From: Halomonas halophila
Lineage (GTDB): Bacteria > Pseudomonadota > Gammaproteobacteria > Pseudomonadales > Halomonadaceae
Direction: 5' to 3'
Assembly (NCBI GenBank): GCA_002433675.1
Contig: DJIP01000086.1
Coordinates: 1-16,830, forward strand
DNA length: 16,830 nucleotides
Part shown: in pieces, positions 9,835 through 16,830 of the stretch
How the letters are laid out: every line of letters starts with the position of its first letter
Position numbering within the stretch: position 1 is the stretch's first letter
The notes under the pieces: generated by a model
Seen by the model: the letters and a program-made list of their open reading frames with translations, nothing else
Told to the model about the DNA's origin: nothing
The model's database searches: none
Translations under genes and position numbers: made by a program

Positions 9835-9912
9835 GCGAGGGTGTCAGGCAGGGGTTGTGGACGAATCACTGAATGGGGAAGCAACGAGGCTCACCCCGCA
9901 GAACGATTTGCC

Positions 9913-11616
9913 TTACAGCGGATCGAGCCGGGCCACGGCATCACGACTGGCGGCCTCGCGGCTGGACCCGGTGAGTTCGACCAGCTGCCCTGAGCGCATC
10001 TCGAATAGCCGGTCGGCGTGCTGGAAGTAGTGATCGTCGTGGCTGATGGCGAACACCGTCTTGCCCATGTCCTTGAGTCGCGGCAGCAGCTCGCGATAGA
10101 ACACCCGTCGGAACTGAGGGTCCTGGTCGGCGGCCCATTCGTCGAGCAGCAGGATATCTCGCTCCTCGGCCACCGCCATCAACAGCGCCAGTCGCTTGCG
10201 CTGCCCCTGGGACAGCTCCGGGTTGGTGACCCGCTGGCCGTCGAAGTGAAGCTTCTCGCGCATCGCCAGGTACTCGAGCCAGTCCTCGACCAGCGCGGGG
10301 TCGGCCTTGTCACCGTCGGGGCCTATCAGGGTGTCGAACTGGTGGAAGTCGGTATAGACCGCGGAAAAGCGCTGGCGATAGACGCCCAGCTCGCAGGCCC
10401 CCACCTCCTGGTCGTCGATCAACAGACGCCCCTGGTGGGGCCGGTAGAGACCGGTCAACAGTTTTGCCAGGGTCGACTTGCCGCTGCCGTTGCCGCCGAT
10501 CAGAAATACCAGCTCGCCACGCCGCAGGGTCAGGTCCAGCGGCCCCACGGCGAAGCCCGGGCCATTCGTCGCTCGCCCTGCCCCATCGTGTTCGTCGGAC
10601 GCTTTAGCGGGCTCGGGGTAGCGAAAGGCCACCCCTTCAAGGCGCAGCCGCTGCCAACGCTCGCCCTCTGCCTCCTGCACGCCAAAGTCGTCTTTGGCCT
10701 CGGCCAGATCGAGTCCACGCAGCTTGTCGAAGGCCACCTGGGCGCTTAACAGCGTCGGCAGGGCGCCCACCGCGGAGATCAGCGGGGTGCGCAGGAACAA
10801 CAAGGTCAAGGAGAAGGTCGCTGCCACTTCGGTGCTGGCCCAGCCAAGGCCATTGGCCAGATAGAACACCACCCCGATGGCACCGAGCATCATGATATTG
10901 GAGACATTGACCGCACTCAGGTGATAGGTGTCGGCGCGGATGACGTGATGACGATAGCGGCGGGCATCATGGTCATAGGTGTCCTCGAACAAGGCTCGCG
11001 CCCGGGCGCGATTGAGCGCCAGTTCCTTGCGTCCATCGATGACCGCCTGATAGTCGCGATAGAGCGAATCCTCGGTCGCACGAACCTGGGCCAGATGGCG
11101 GTAGACCCGCCCTACCAGCCAGGCCCCTCCTGCCATCGTCAGCGTGACCCACAGCGCGGTGACCAACAGCAGTCCGGGGGACAGCCAGCCGAGATACAAC
11201 GCCGAGCCCAGCGTCAGCACGATGCCCTGAACCAGCTCGGGCAGACGTACGAAAGCGATAGTGATATTGCGGATATCACTGGACAGACTGGCCAGTAATT
11301 CGGCGCTGCCCAGGCGTTCGAGGCGCTCGATATCGGTGTCGAGGATCTGCTTGACCAGGCGGCCTCTCAGGCCATAGACAAAGTGATGGCCCAGGGTGGT
11401 CAAGGCCAGCTGGGAGGCAAGAGTCACGGCCAGCAATGCCACGATGACCCCGAGAAACTGCGGCAGCACGCCGAGCGCATCTCCGGACACCTCGATCAAG
11501 CGGCGGTTGATAAAGGCGATGGCGCCGATACCTAGTCCGGCACTGGCAAGGCTCAGCAGCATGACGCCGATAAAGGGCCAGCGATAATGACGAAAGACGA
11601 CGCTCAACAATTCCAC
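9913..11616 (-). CDS. yojI: YojI-type cyclic/lasso-peptide exporter ABC protein
   Basis: This 567-residue fused permease-ATPase closely resembles E. coli YojI, which exports microcin J25, and the wider PvdE/SyrD cyclic-peptide exporter group. About six transmembrane segments occupy residues 10-295, with conserved stretches such as [33 protein letters not shown] and [20 protein letters not shown]. The ATPase domain has Walker [10 protein letters not shown] (374-382), the variant signature LSQGQ (468-472) in place of LSGGQ, Walker [13 protein letters not shown] (from 489) and switch His526 in AISHDDHYF. The end, [17 protein letters not shown], also matches YojI. The GTG at 11616 gives [15 protein letters not shown], aligning with the YojI start, with GAGG 9 bases upstream; a longer frame to a TTG at 11730 is unsupported. 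A Pro/Ala/Asp/Gly-rich insert of about 20 residues (334-354) precedes the ATPase domain. Natural substrate: perhaps a siderophore or a toxic peptide (inference). Confidence 0.93.
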   Translation of the reverse strand: MELLSVVFRHYRWPFIGVMLLSLASAGLGIGAIAFINRRLIEVSGDALGVLPQFLGVIVALLAVTLASQLALTTLGHHFVYGLRGRLVKQILDTDIERLERLGSAELLASLSSDIRNITIAFVRLPELVQGIVLTLGSALYLGWLSPGLLLVTALWVTLTMAGGAWLVGRVYRHLAQVRATEDSLYRDYQAVIDGRKELALNRARARALFEDTYDHDARRYRHHVIRADTYHLSAVNVSNIMMLGAIGVVFYLANGLGWASTEVAATFSLTLLFLRTPLISAVGALPTLLSAQVAFDKLRGLDLAEAKDDFGVQEAEGERWQRLRLEGVAFRYPEPAKASDEHDGAGRATNGPGFAVGPLDLTLRRGELVFLIGGNGSGKSTLAKLLTGLYRPHQGRLLIDDQEVGACELGVYRQRFSAVYTDFHQFDTLIGPDGDKADPALVEDWLEYLAMREKLHFDGQRVTNPELSQGQRKRLALLMAVAEERDILLLDEWAADQDPQFRRVFYRELLPRLKDMGKTVFAISHDDHYFQHADRLFEMRSGQLVELTGSSREAASRDAVARLDPL

Positions 11617-12000
11617 GAAACAGGACCTCGAGGGGCGGGCCGGACGACGCTTTCGCACCGCTGATACGGTGTCGATCGTCGCCCTGACCATGATAATGCG
11701 GGCAAGGGGCCGGTATTGTCCCAGAGGCAACAGGCCATGGAAAGCCGCATGCGCACCAGACTTTTCAAACAGGGATCATCCCTGAAATAGCGCCATGTCG
11801 GCTCTCTCGAGCACGTTTGAAACAGGATCTGTGGTGGCGTCATCGACGGGCAACAGCGCCTTGCATGTTTCTTTCACAAGACCGGCTTGAAATCTTGTAC
11901 ATAACCTCCACAATGATTCGTGCAACATCGCAAGTCGCAGCACAGGAACCCGCTGCGACCGATGACATCGCTGGAACCATCCGCGAGAAGGAGAAATGGA
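11617..12000. other. Divergent intergenic region between yojI and the PRC-barrel gene
   Basis: No credible gene is found in these 384 bp. A perfect 7-1-7 palindrome lies at 11770-11784. Closer to the plus-strand gene, TTGAAA (11887-11892) and CACAAT (11909-11914) with a 16-bp gap make a modest promoter candidate. AAGGAG at 11988-11993 is the ribosome binding site of the downstream gene. The frame of the PRC-barrel gene is open further upstream, but that part has no coding features. Confidence 0.5.
11770..11784. promoter_or_regulatory. Candidate operator: perfect 7-1-7 palindrome
   Basis: CAGGGAT-C-ATCCCTG is a perfect inverted repeat with one central base, flanked by TTTCAAA on one side and AAA on the other. 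It lies 154 bp upstream of the yojI start and 217 bp before the PRC-barrel gene, in the shared divergent region. Its form suits a dimeric repressor or activator. A short RNA hairpin is the alternative. Confidence 0.4.
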
Positions 12001-12603
12001 ATGATCCGCAAGAATCTGCTGACTACCGCTATCGCAAGCACCGTCTTCGCCGGCACCATGGCCGTGGGCACCAACGCCTTCGCCGAGCAGAACACCGCTC
12101 AGAATAATGGCGCCGGCAACCAGCAGCAGGCTCAGGGCCTCTACTCCGCCGATGAGCTGATGGACGCCGACGTTTTCGCCAAAGGTTCAAGCGAGGATGA
12201 AGTGGGCGAAGTCGAGGACATCCTTCTCGACAATGACATGAAGGTCCGCGCCATTGTCGTCGAAGCGGGCGACCTGCTTGACCTCGGTGGCAACGAGTAT
12301 GTGGTCGAAACCGGCAACTTCACCGTGCAGACTGCCAACGGCGACAGCCTCGACAACATCGAGTACAGCGTGCATCTGGACATGACTCAGGATGAGGTGT
12401 CCCAGCAGCCCGAATACACCGACACCTGGTGGAACCAGACCAAGTCCAGCGTTCAGCAGGCCTGGATGGACACCAAGGAAGGCGCCCAGAGCGCCTGGCA
12501 GACCACCAAGTCTGCTACCGCCAACGCCCTGACCAGCGCCGGCAACGCCATCGAAGGCGCGGGCGACAATGCCCAGGACGCCGCTCAGGACGCCACCAAC
12601 TAA
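12001..12603 (+). CDS. Secreted PRC-barrel protein with C-terminal 11-residue repeats
   Basis: This 200-residue exported protein has a Sec signal peptide (MIRKNLL... to NAFA, likely cleavage after Ala28) and a Gln/Asn-rich linker (29-45). A PRC-barrel-like domain follows (about 47-130), seen as DADVFAKGSSEDEVGEVEDI and DNDMKVRAIVVEAGD. The end (144-198) is five consecutive 11-residue repeats forming a probable amphipathic helix. PRC barrels are protein- or ligand-binding folds. Periplasmic or envelope versions are common but mostly uncharacterised, so no reaction is assigned. AAGGAG lies 7 bases before the ATG at 12001. The gene stands alone, divergent from yojI, with two hairpins after the stop. 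The acidic, Asn/Asp-rich composition fits a halotolerant host. A stress or osmotic role is a guess from the repeat type. Confidence 0.85.
   Translation: MIRKNLLTTAIASTVFAGTMAVGTNAFAEQNTAQNNGAGNQQQAQGLYSADELMDADVFAKGSSEDEVGEVEDILLDNDMKVRAIVVEAGDLLDLGGNEYVVETGNFTVQTANGDSLDNIEYSVHLDMTQDEVSQQPEYTDTWWNQTKSSVQQAWMDTKEGAQSAWQTTKSATANALTSAGNAIEGAGDNAQDAAQDATN
12430..12594 (+). repeat. Five 33-bp in-frame units encoding 11-residue repeats
   Basis: Residues 144-198 divide exactly into WNQTKSSVQQA, WMDTKEGAQSA, WQTTKSATANA, LTSAGNAIEGA and GDNAQDAAQDA. The first three share W-x-x-T-K at the start and all five end in Ala. Eleven-residue periodicity is seen in group 3 LEA proteins and similar amphipathic helices. 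The DNA has diverged, so this is an old repeat visible at protein level. Confidence 0.85.
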
Positions 12604-12615
12604 GGGCGATCCGAA

Positions 12616-12638
12616 GCTGACGGGCAGCACCCGTCAGC
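12616..12638 (+). terminator. First of two hairpins after the PRC-barrel gene
   Basis: GCTGACGGG (12616-12624) and CCCGTCAGC (12630-12638) pair perfectly over 9 bp around a CAGCA loop, starting 12 bases after the stop codon. No U-tract follows, so it may stabilise the mRNA end ahead of the second hairpin. Confidence 0.6.
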
Positions 12639-12643
12639 CAGAG

Positions 12644-12673
12644 AACACACCCGGCCTTCGCGCCGGGTGTGTT
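12644..12673 (+). terminator. Second hairpin after the PRC-barrel gene, main terminator
   Basis: AACACACCCGGC (12644-12655) and GCCGGGTGTGTT (12662-12673) form a perfect 12-bp stem around CTTCGC. The right arm ends in GTGTGTT and is followed by GCG, so the U-tract is short. Being between convergent genes it may work in both directions; the left arm gives minus-strand transcripts a trailing TTCTC. Confidence 0.7.
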
Positions 12674-12760
12674 GCGTCTGGCTCCCCGAATTCGCTTCCC
12701 TCAATATCTGCATATCCGTTCGGCCCCGCCGACCAGGACGGGCCGAACAAGCCCTTCTGA

Positions 12761-12869
12761 CCAAGACCTGCCGACGACAGAGCCTCGCCAACTAAGCCCT
12801 CCGGCTAAGACCTGCCGCCCAAGACCTGCCAACGACTAGGGCACGCGCTAACTAGGCCCTCCGACTAAG
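12761..12869. repeat. Imperfect ~50-bp direct repeat overlapping the 3' end of the fecE-like gene
   Basis: Copy A (12761-12809) and copy B (12819-12869) both begin CCAAGACCTGCC and end CCCTCCGnCTAAG, with most bases between them shared. Copy B contains the last codons and stop of the fecE-like gene on the minus strand. Copy A, lying downstream, carries a second set of bases that would read LSRRA-stop. A third AAGACCTGCC (12807-12816) sits in the spacer. Confidence 0.75.
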
Positions 12870-13727
12870 CCCGGCCAGCAATGGCTTGCCGGTCAGCGGG
12901 TCTTCCACCAGCGAGCAGTCCACGTCGTAAAGCTGCCTGACCAGTGCCGGTGTCACCACCTTCTCCGGCTCGCCTTCTGCCACCAGACGCCCATCGCGCA
13001 TGGCGATCAGATGGTCGGCGTAGCGACAGGCGCTGGACAGGTCGTGGACCACCATGATCACCGTGCGTCCCCGCTCGACCAGCCGATGCAGCAGTTCGAA
13101 GACCTCCAGCTGGTGGCCCAGATCCAGCGCCGAGGTGGGCTCGTCGAGCAGAATGATCGGCGTCTGCTGGGCGATGGTCATGGCGATCCAGGCACGCTGA
13201 CGCTGACCGCCCGACAGGGTATCGAGGGCGCGTTCGGCCAGCTCCTCAAGCCCCGCCGCGGCGATGGCGCGTGCCACCACCGCCTGATCCTCCTCGCTCC
13301 ACTGGCGATACCAGGCCTGGTGGGGCTGGCGCCCGAAGCGAATCAGGTCGCTGACACTCAGCCCTTCCGGGGCCGACGCTTCCTGGGGCAACAGGGCGAT
13401 GCAACGGGCAAGCTTGCGCGCCGCAAACCGCTTGAGGTCCTGGCCTTCCAGCCAGACGCGCCCGCCACTTGGTGCATGCAGGCGGGAGAGCCCAGCCAGC
13501 AGCGTCGACTTGCCGCAGCCGTTGGGGCCGACGATGGCGGTGAGCTTACCCCGCGGGATCGTCAGGTCGAGCCCATCGATGACCTTGTGACGGCCGTGAC
13601 AGAGCACCAGGTCCTCGACCACATAGGGATGCGGTAGCTTGGCGTGCCGAGGGTGGCCCGATTCCGGGCGCGAAGCCACCTCGGCCCGGGGAACCCCATC
13701 GGATCGTGAAGACAGCGTCAGTGACAT
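12852..13727 (-). CDS. Ferric siderophore ABC importer ATPase (FecE/FepC/CbrD-like)
   Basis: This 291-residue cytoplasmic ATPase belongs to the second siderophore importer. It has Walker A GPNGCGKST (67-75), Q-loop LLPQEAS, importer segment SVSDLIRFGRQPHQ (124-137), signature LSGGQRQR (from 171), Walker B IILLDEP (191-197) and switch His228 (VVHDLS). The C-terminal DVDCSLVEDPLTGKPL (268-283) is typical of FecE/FepC-type proteins. The ATG at 13727 has AAGGGG 6 bases upstream; a TTG six codons earlier is less likely. It has a ~35-residue N-terminal extension before the domain, rich in Arg, Ser and Pro. It ends the four-gene minus-strand operon, 60 bp after the second permease. Its last five codons lie inside a duplicated segment. 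Confidence 0.92.
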   Translation of the reverse strand: MSLTLSSRSDGVPRAEVASRPESGHPRHAKLPHPYVVEDLVLCHGRHKVIDGLDLTIPRGKLTAIVGPNGCGKSTLLAGLSRLHAPSGGRVWLEGQDLKRFAARKLARCIALLPQEASAPEGLSVSDLIRFGRQPHQAWYRQWSEEDQAVVARAIAAAGLEELAERALDTLSGGQRQRAWIAMTIAQQTPIILLDEPTSALDLGHQLEVFELLHRLVERGRTVIMVVHDLSSACRYADHLIAMRDGRLVAEGEPEKVVTPALVRQLYDVDCSLVEDPLTGKPLLAGLSRRA

Positions 13728-13787
13728 CAAGGTCCCCTTGCACAAGCGCCCCGGTCGCCATTGGCCCGGGAGCGGGTCAATATGAAT

Positions 13788-14903
13788 TCAGCGGCGAATC
13801 AGGATCCACAGAAGCCAGGGGCCACCGACCACGGCGGTGACGATACCCACCGGTAGCTCCAGCGGCGCCAGCATCAGTCGTCCTGCCAGGTCGGCCAGCA
13901 CCATCACCGCCGCGCCGGCCAGGGCCGCGCCGATCAACGGCACCTGACGGTTGCCGCACAGATGACGCGCAATTTCCGGGCCCAGAAGCCCCACCATGCC
14001 GACCGGCCCCGCCACCGATACCGCCAGCGCCGTCAGCGCCACCGACACCACCAGCACCTGCAGCCTGCGACGCCTGAGCGGCGTCCCCAGGCCGAGTGCC
14101 ACGGCGTCGCTGAAACGCATCAGGCTAAGCGAGCGGGACAGCCACAGCGCCATCGGGGTGAGCAGCCCAAGACCGACGGCGAGAACGACGACGGCCCCGG
14201 CCGGCCGCGCGTTCAGGGTGCCCACGGTCCAGGGGTAGGCGGCGTTGGCCGCGTCGATGGCGGCACGCGACAGAACCAGCTGGGTCACCGCAGCGAAGAT
14301 GGCCCCGACGCCGATGCCGGCGACGATAAAGCGATAGCCCTTGGCACCACCCTTCGCGCCGCCCCCGGCGGCAAGCCCGAAGGTCAGGGCCGCTGCGGTG
14401 GCCGCGCCGGACAGCGCCATGGCAGAAGGCGCCAGGCTCAAGCCCATCCCCACCACCGAGGCCACCGCAAAGGCGGTGGCGCCGTTGTCGATGCCGATGA
14501 TGCCGGGCGTGGCCAGACGGTTGCGCGCCAGCGTCTGCATCAGGCACCCCGACAGCCCAAAGGCGGCGCCGCTGGCAAGCGCCGCCAACAGCCGTGGCAG
14601 GCGTAGCTGTTCCACCACGAAGGTATCGAGCATCGCGCCCTGCCCATTGATGACCGCCCAGATCTTACCCGGTGAAAGCGGCTTCTCGCCGAGGCACAGA
14701 TAGGCCAGGCTCGCCCCGACCAGCAAGACAGCGAGCAACAGGGCGCCAAAAAGCTGGCGTCGATCGACCAGCAGGCTGAACCGCCCACCGCGCAGCAGCC
14801 ACATGCCGTCGGGGGTGGCGCTGGCATCGCGGTGGTCGTGATAGTGGCGATATTCATCCGGCGAGCGAGTGGCGGCGGCAGACAAGGAACGATCATCCAG
14901 CAT
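13788..14903 (-). CDS. Ferric siderophore ABC importer permease 2 (FecD/FepG/CbrC-like)
   Basis: This 371-residue inner-membrane permease of the FecCD family should pair with the adjacent permease to form the channel. The family core reads LRLPRLLAALASGAAFGLSG, then RNRLATPGIIGIDNGA, where most members have RNPLA. The cytoplasmic ATPase-contact loop is AGPVGMVGLLGPEIARHLCG near residue 300. About ten transmembrane segments begin near residue 50. The soluble N-terminus of about 50 residues includes RHYHDHRD (19-26), a small His cluster unusual for this family. The ATG at 14903 starts two bases after the previous permease's stop; the longer open frame upstream overlaps that gene and is not used. 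The upstream ribosome binding site is weak, which fits coupled translation. Confidence 0.92.
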   Translation of the reverse strand: MLDDRSLSAAATRSPDEYRHYHDHRDASATPDGMWLLRGGRFSLLVDRRQLFGALLLAVLLVGASLAYLCLGEKPLSPGKIWAVINGQGAMLDTFVVEQLRLPRLLAALASGAAFGLSGCLMQTLARNRLATPGIIGIDNGATAFAVASVVGMGLSLAPSAMALSGAATAAALTFGLAAGGGAKGGAKGYRFIVAGIGVGAIFAAVTQLVLSRAAIDAANAAYPWTVGTLNARPAGAVVVLAVGLGLLTPMALWLSRSLSLMRFSDAVALGLGTPLRRRRLQVLVVSVALTALAVSVAGPVGMVGLLGPEIARHLCGNRQVPLIGAALAGAAVMVLADLAGRLMLAPLELPVGIVTAVVGGPWLLWILIRR

Positions 14904-14905
14904 GG

Positions 14906-15907
14906 TCACAGGCTCGGCAGGCGGCGGGCGCGAACGACGCTGATCAGCACCGGCGCCCCGCAAAGCGCGGTCAGCACCCCCAGCGGCATCTCCGAGGGCG
15001 CCACCAGGCGACGCGAGATCACATCGGCAGTCAGCACCAGCAAGGGCCCCAGTGGCAGGCACAGCCACAGGGTGCGACGCAGCTCCGGGCCGGCGATGGC
15101 ACGCGCGATAAAGGGCACCACCAGGCCGACGAAGGCGATCGGCCCGGCGATGGCGGTGGCCCCGCCCACCAGCACAGCGACGATCAGGATGGCCAGCAGC
15201 CGCAATCGCCCCGGATGGTGACCGAGACCGGCGCTGGCGCGCTCGCCTAGCGCCAGGCTGGCCAGCGGCCGCACCACCATCACCAGCACCAGCGCCGCCA
15301 GCACCATGCTGGGCAGTACCGCCAGCAGGTCGTCGAGTCGCCGTCCCGACAGGCTACCCACCACCCAGAAACGAATCTCGTCGGCGGCGCGCCGGTCGGT
15401 GATCAGGATCAACGAGGTCATCGCGCCAAGCAGCCCCGAAAAGGCCGCCCCCGCCAGCACCAGACGTACCGGATCGGCGCCGAGCCCACGGATGCGGCTG
15501 ACCCCGAGCACGCACAGAGAACCGAGCAAGGCCCCCAGCTGGGCCACGCCGATGCGCAGCTCCAGCAGGCTGCCACCCAGCAGCAACATCAACGCGACGG
15601 CAAAGGCGGCGCCGGCGCTGACGCCCAGCAGGCCCGGCTCGGCCAGGGGATTACGGGTGATCGACTGCAGCAGGGTACCAGAGACACCCAGCGCCACTCC
15701 GACCACCAGGCCGACCAGGGTCCGCGGCAGCCTCAGGTCCCAGACGACAAAACGTGCCTCCTCGTTGCCCTGACCCAGCAGCGCCTGAAACGACAGCATC
15801 GGACCGATCTCCCCGGCACCCACGACAAGGCTCGCCATGATGGCGAGCCCGAGCAGAACGACAAGGCCGAACAGTGTACCTCCGGGTAGGCTGCGCTCTG
15901 CACTCAC
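14906..15907 (-). CDS. Ferric siderophore ABC importer permease 1 (FecC/FepD/CbrB-like)
   Basis: This 333-residue inner-membrane permease has the usual FecCD-family length. The family core is DLRLPRTLVGLVVGVALGVS, then GTLLQSITRNPLAEPGLLGV (77-96). The ATPase-contact loop reads AIAGPIAFVGLVVPFIARAI. A further family segment, DVISRRLVAPSEMPLGVLTAL, lies near the C-terminus. It starts with GTG at 15907, overlapping the binding-protein stop by four bases (GTGA), so the two are translationally coupled. A GG-rich stretch inside the end of the preceding gene probably serves as ribosome binding site. Two separate permeases, in contrast to the fused FhuB, place this importer in the Fec/Fep/Cbr group. 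Confidence 0.93.
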   Translation of the reverse strand: MSAERSLPGGTLFGLVVLLGLAIMASLVVGAGEIGPMLSFQALLGQGNEEARFVVWDLRLPRTLVGLVVGVALGVSGTLLQSITRNPLAEPGLLGVSAGAAFAVALMLLLGGSLLELRIGVAQLGALLGSLCVLGVSRIRGLGADPVRLVLAGAAFSGLLGAMTSLILITDRRAADEIRFWVVGSLSGRRLDDLLAVLPSMVLAALVLVMVVRPLASLALGERASAGLGHHPGRLRLLAILIVAVLVGGATAIAGPIAFVGLVVPFIARAIAGPELRRTLWLCLPLGPLLVLTADVISRRLVAPSEMPLGVLTALCGAPVLISVVRARRLPSL

Positions 15908-16830
15908 GGCGTCACGACACCCTCCAGGGCCTGCTCGATGTCATCGAGCACCGCCTGGGCGGCGATGGGACCACTGGCACTGGTCCACAACTGGCCGTCC
16001 ACCGCCACCACGCGGTCGTTGCCGACCACCGACAGGCGCTTGAAGGCGTCGCTCTGCATCGCCTGGTCCAGTGCCTCGGCCCCGTTGGCGTCCAGGGTCG
16101 CGACGAACAACCAGTCACCGTCGACCCGGGACAGCGCCTCCAGGCTCAGCGGGTCGCTGTGGGGGCGTCCCTGCGGCACCAGCTGATCGTCCTGGACGTC
16201 GAGGCCGACGGCGGCGAGCAAGCCAGTGGTGAAAAGCTCGGTGGACATCACCAGAGGTCCCTGGGGCATCCAGCGAATCAGGAAGGCATTGTCCTGGGTC
16301 GACTCTGTCTCGACGTCAGTGGCGAGCCCGGCGGCGCGCGCTTCGACCGTCTCGATGGCGCGATCGATCTCGCTTTCATGGCCCAGCGCCCTGCCGAACA
16401 GCCGCGCCTCGTCCTTCCAGGCCTCGGGGTCGAAGCCCTCGGTCGCCGGCACCACCGTGGGAGCAAGTTGCGACAGCAGCGCGTAGGTATCCTCGGACAG
16501 TCGCGAGGAAGCCAGGATCAGGTCAGGCTCGAGCCCGACCACCGCCTCCACATTGACCTCGCCGGCGGTACCCACAATCTGGATATCGGGCACCTCATCC
16601 TTCAGATAGTCGGCCACGTCTTCGGCGGCGCGGGTCGCCACCGCGCCAAGCGGCGTCACGCCGGCGGCCAGGGAGGTGTCCAGTGCCCCTTCGTAGAGCG
16701 TGACAACCCGCTCGGGCTGGCCCTGGATCTCGACCTCACCGAAGGCGGTGTCGAGGACGCGAACTTCCTCCTGGGCGCTGGCCGTCCCCAGGGTGGCCAG
16801 GCTGAGTCCGAGTGCCAGGCCAATCCCCGG
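15904..16830 (-). CDS. Siderophore-binding periplasmic protein, N-terminus cut by window edge
   Basis: This substrate-binding protein feeds the adjacent FecCD-type permeases. The frame stays open to the right edge, giving 308 residues; the start codon and first part of the signal peptide lie outside. The visible start, GIGLALGLSLATLGTASA then QEEVRV, is the hydrophobic core and likely cleavage site of a Sec signal peptide, with no lipobox cysteine. The mature part has the class III binding-protein pattern: QPERVVTLYEGALDTSLAAG, then VNVEAVVGLEPDLILASSRL, then LSQLAPTVV and a C-terminal WTSASGPIAAQAVLDDIEQAL. It is first in the operon binding protein-permease-permease-ATPase. Any Fur box would lie beyond 16830. 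It resembles FecB/CbrA/YfiY proteins, which bind citrate- or carboxylate-type siderophores, but the ligand cannot be read from this sequence. Confidence 0.88.
   Translation of the reverse strand, partial: PGIGLALGLSLATLGTASAQEEVRVLDTAFGEVEIQGQPERVVTLYEGALDTSLAAGVTPLGAVATRAAEDVADYLKDEVPDIQIVGTAGEVNVEAVVGLEPDLILASSRLSEDTYALLSQLAPTVVPATEGFDPEAWKDEARLFGRALGHESEIDRAIETVEARAAGLATDVETESTQDNAFLIRWMPQGPLVMSTELFTTGLLAAVGLDVQDDQLVPQGRPHSDPLSLEALSRVDGDWLFVATLDANGAEALDQAMQSDAFKRLSVVGNDRVVAVDGQLWTSASGPIAAQAVLDDIEQALEGVVTP

Larger units (their letters stand above)
9599..9912. other. Intergenic region between yojI and the fhuA-like gene
   Basis: No convincing gene is seen. The part next to the receptor gene (9640-9725) is AT-rich and carries a Fur-box-like site; the other end has a hairpin after yojI. 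The two genes are co-oriented on the minus strand. The hairpin followed by the Fur-like site suggests that the receptor has its own iron-controlled promoter and is not simply read through from yojI. Confidence 0.6.

Noticed and set aside
9913..11616. Assignment as an MsbA-like lipid flippase.
   Set aside because: LSQGQ signature, [12 protein letters not shown] and AISHDDHYF are specific to the YojI/PvdE/SyrD group, and similarity to YojI runs end to end.
14904..15068. A longer start for the second permease, at 15068.
   Set aside because: The extra 55 residues overlap the preceding permease gene in another frame and have Arg/Gly/Ala/Pro shadow composition. ATG 14903 follows the upstream stop by two bases.

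Overview
The window is about 16.8 kb of GC-rich, densely coding DNA from a Gram-negative bacterium. TonB-dependent uptake genes, periplasmic binding proteins, a close YojI homologue and the overall gene style point to a gammaproteobacterium. Halomonas or a relative is my best guess, by general resemblance only; no rRNA or other taxonomic marker is present. Almost every gene concerns iron acquisition, peptide or lipid export, or oxidative stress.

Layout. (a) 1-1598 (-): a truncated MsbA-type exporter ABC half-transporter. (b) 1757-2368 (-): a manganese-type superoxide dismutase, followed by a clear intrinsic terminator. (c) 2760-6647 (+): a tightly overlapping fhuC-fhuD-fhuB operon for ferric hydroxamate import, behind a Fur-box-like site at 2666-2680. 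FhuD carries an unusual C-terminal pentapeptide-repeat tail. (d) 6698-7264 (+): a divergent methionine sulfoxide reductase A-like protein 50 bp after fhuB. (e) 7382-7415: a strong hairpin between convergent genes. (f) 7460-9598 (-): a FhuA-family TonB-dependent receptor with a good Fur-box-like site upstream. (g) 9913-11616 (-): a YojI-type cyclic/lasso-peptide exporter. (h) 12001-12603 (+): a secreted PRC-barrel protein ending in five 11-residue repeats, followed by two strong hairpins. (i) 12852 to the right edge (-): a second, FecBCDE/CbrABCD-like siderophore ABC importer made of a binding protein (cut by the edge), two permeases and an ATPase.

How it fits together. The FhuA-like receptor would bring a ferric siderophore across the outer membrane. 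FhuD would carry it through the periplasm and FhuBC would import it. The second importer, which has no receptor in view, would handle another siderophore, or one arriving through a receptor encoded elsewhere. MnSOD and the MsrA-like protein fit an iron-limitation and oxidative-stress programme. The YojI homologue beside a FhuA-type receptor is notable because in E. coli these two proteins are the exporter and the outer-membrane entry port of the same lasso peptide, microcin J25.

I see no CRISPR array, tRNA, rRNA, insertion sequence, integrase or prophage gene. The least ordinary signals are the repeat tail on FhuD, the 11-mer repeat domain of the PRC-barrel protein, the divergent MsrA, the FhuA/YojI pairing, and a duplicated copy of the 3' end of the second ATPase gene.
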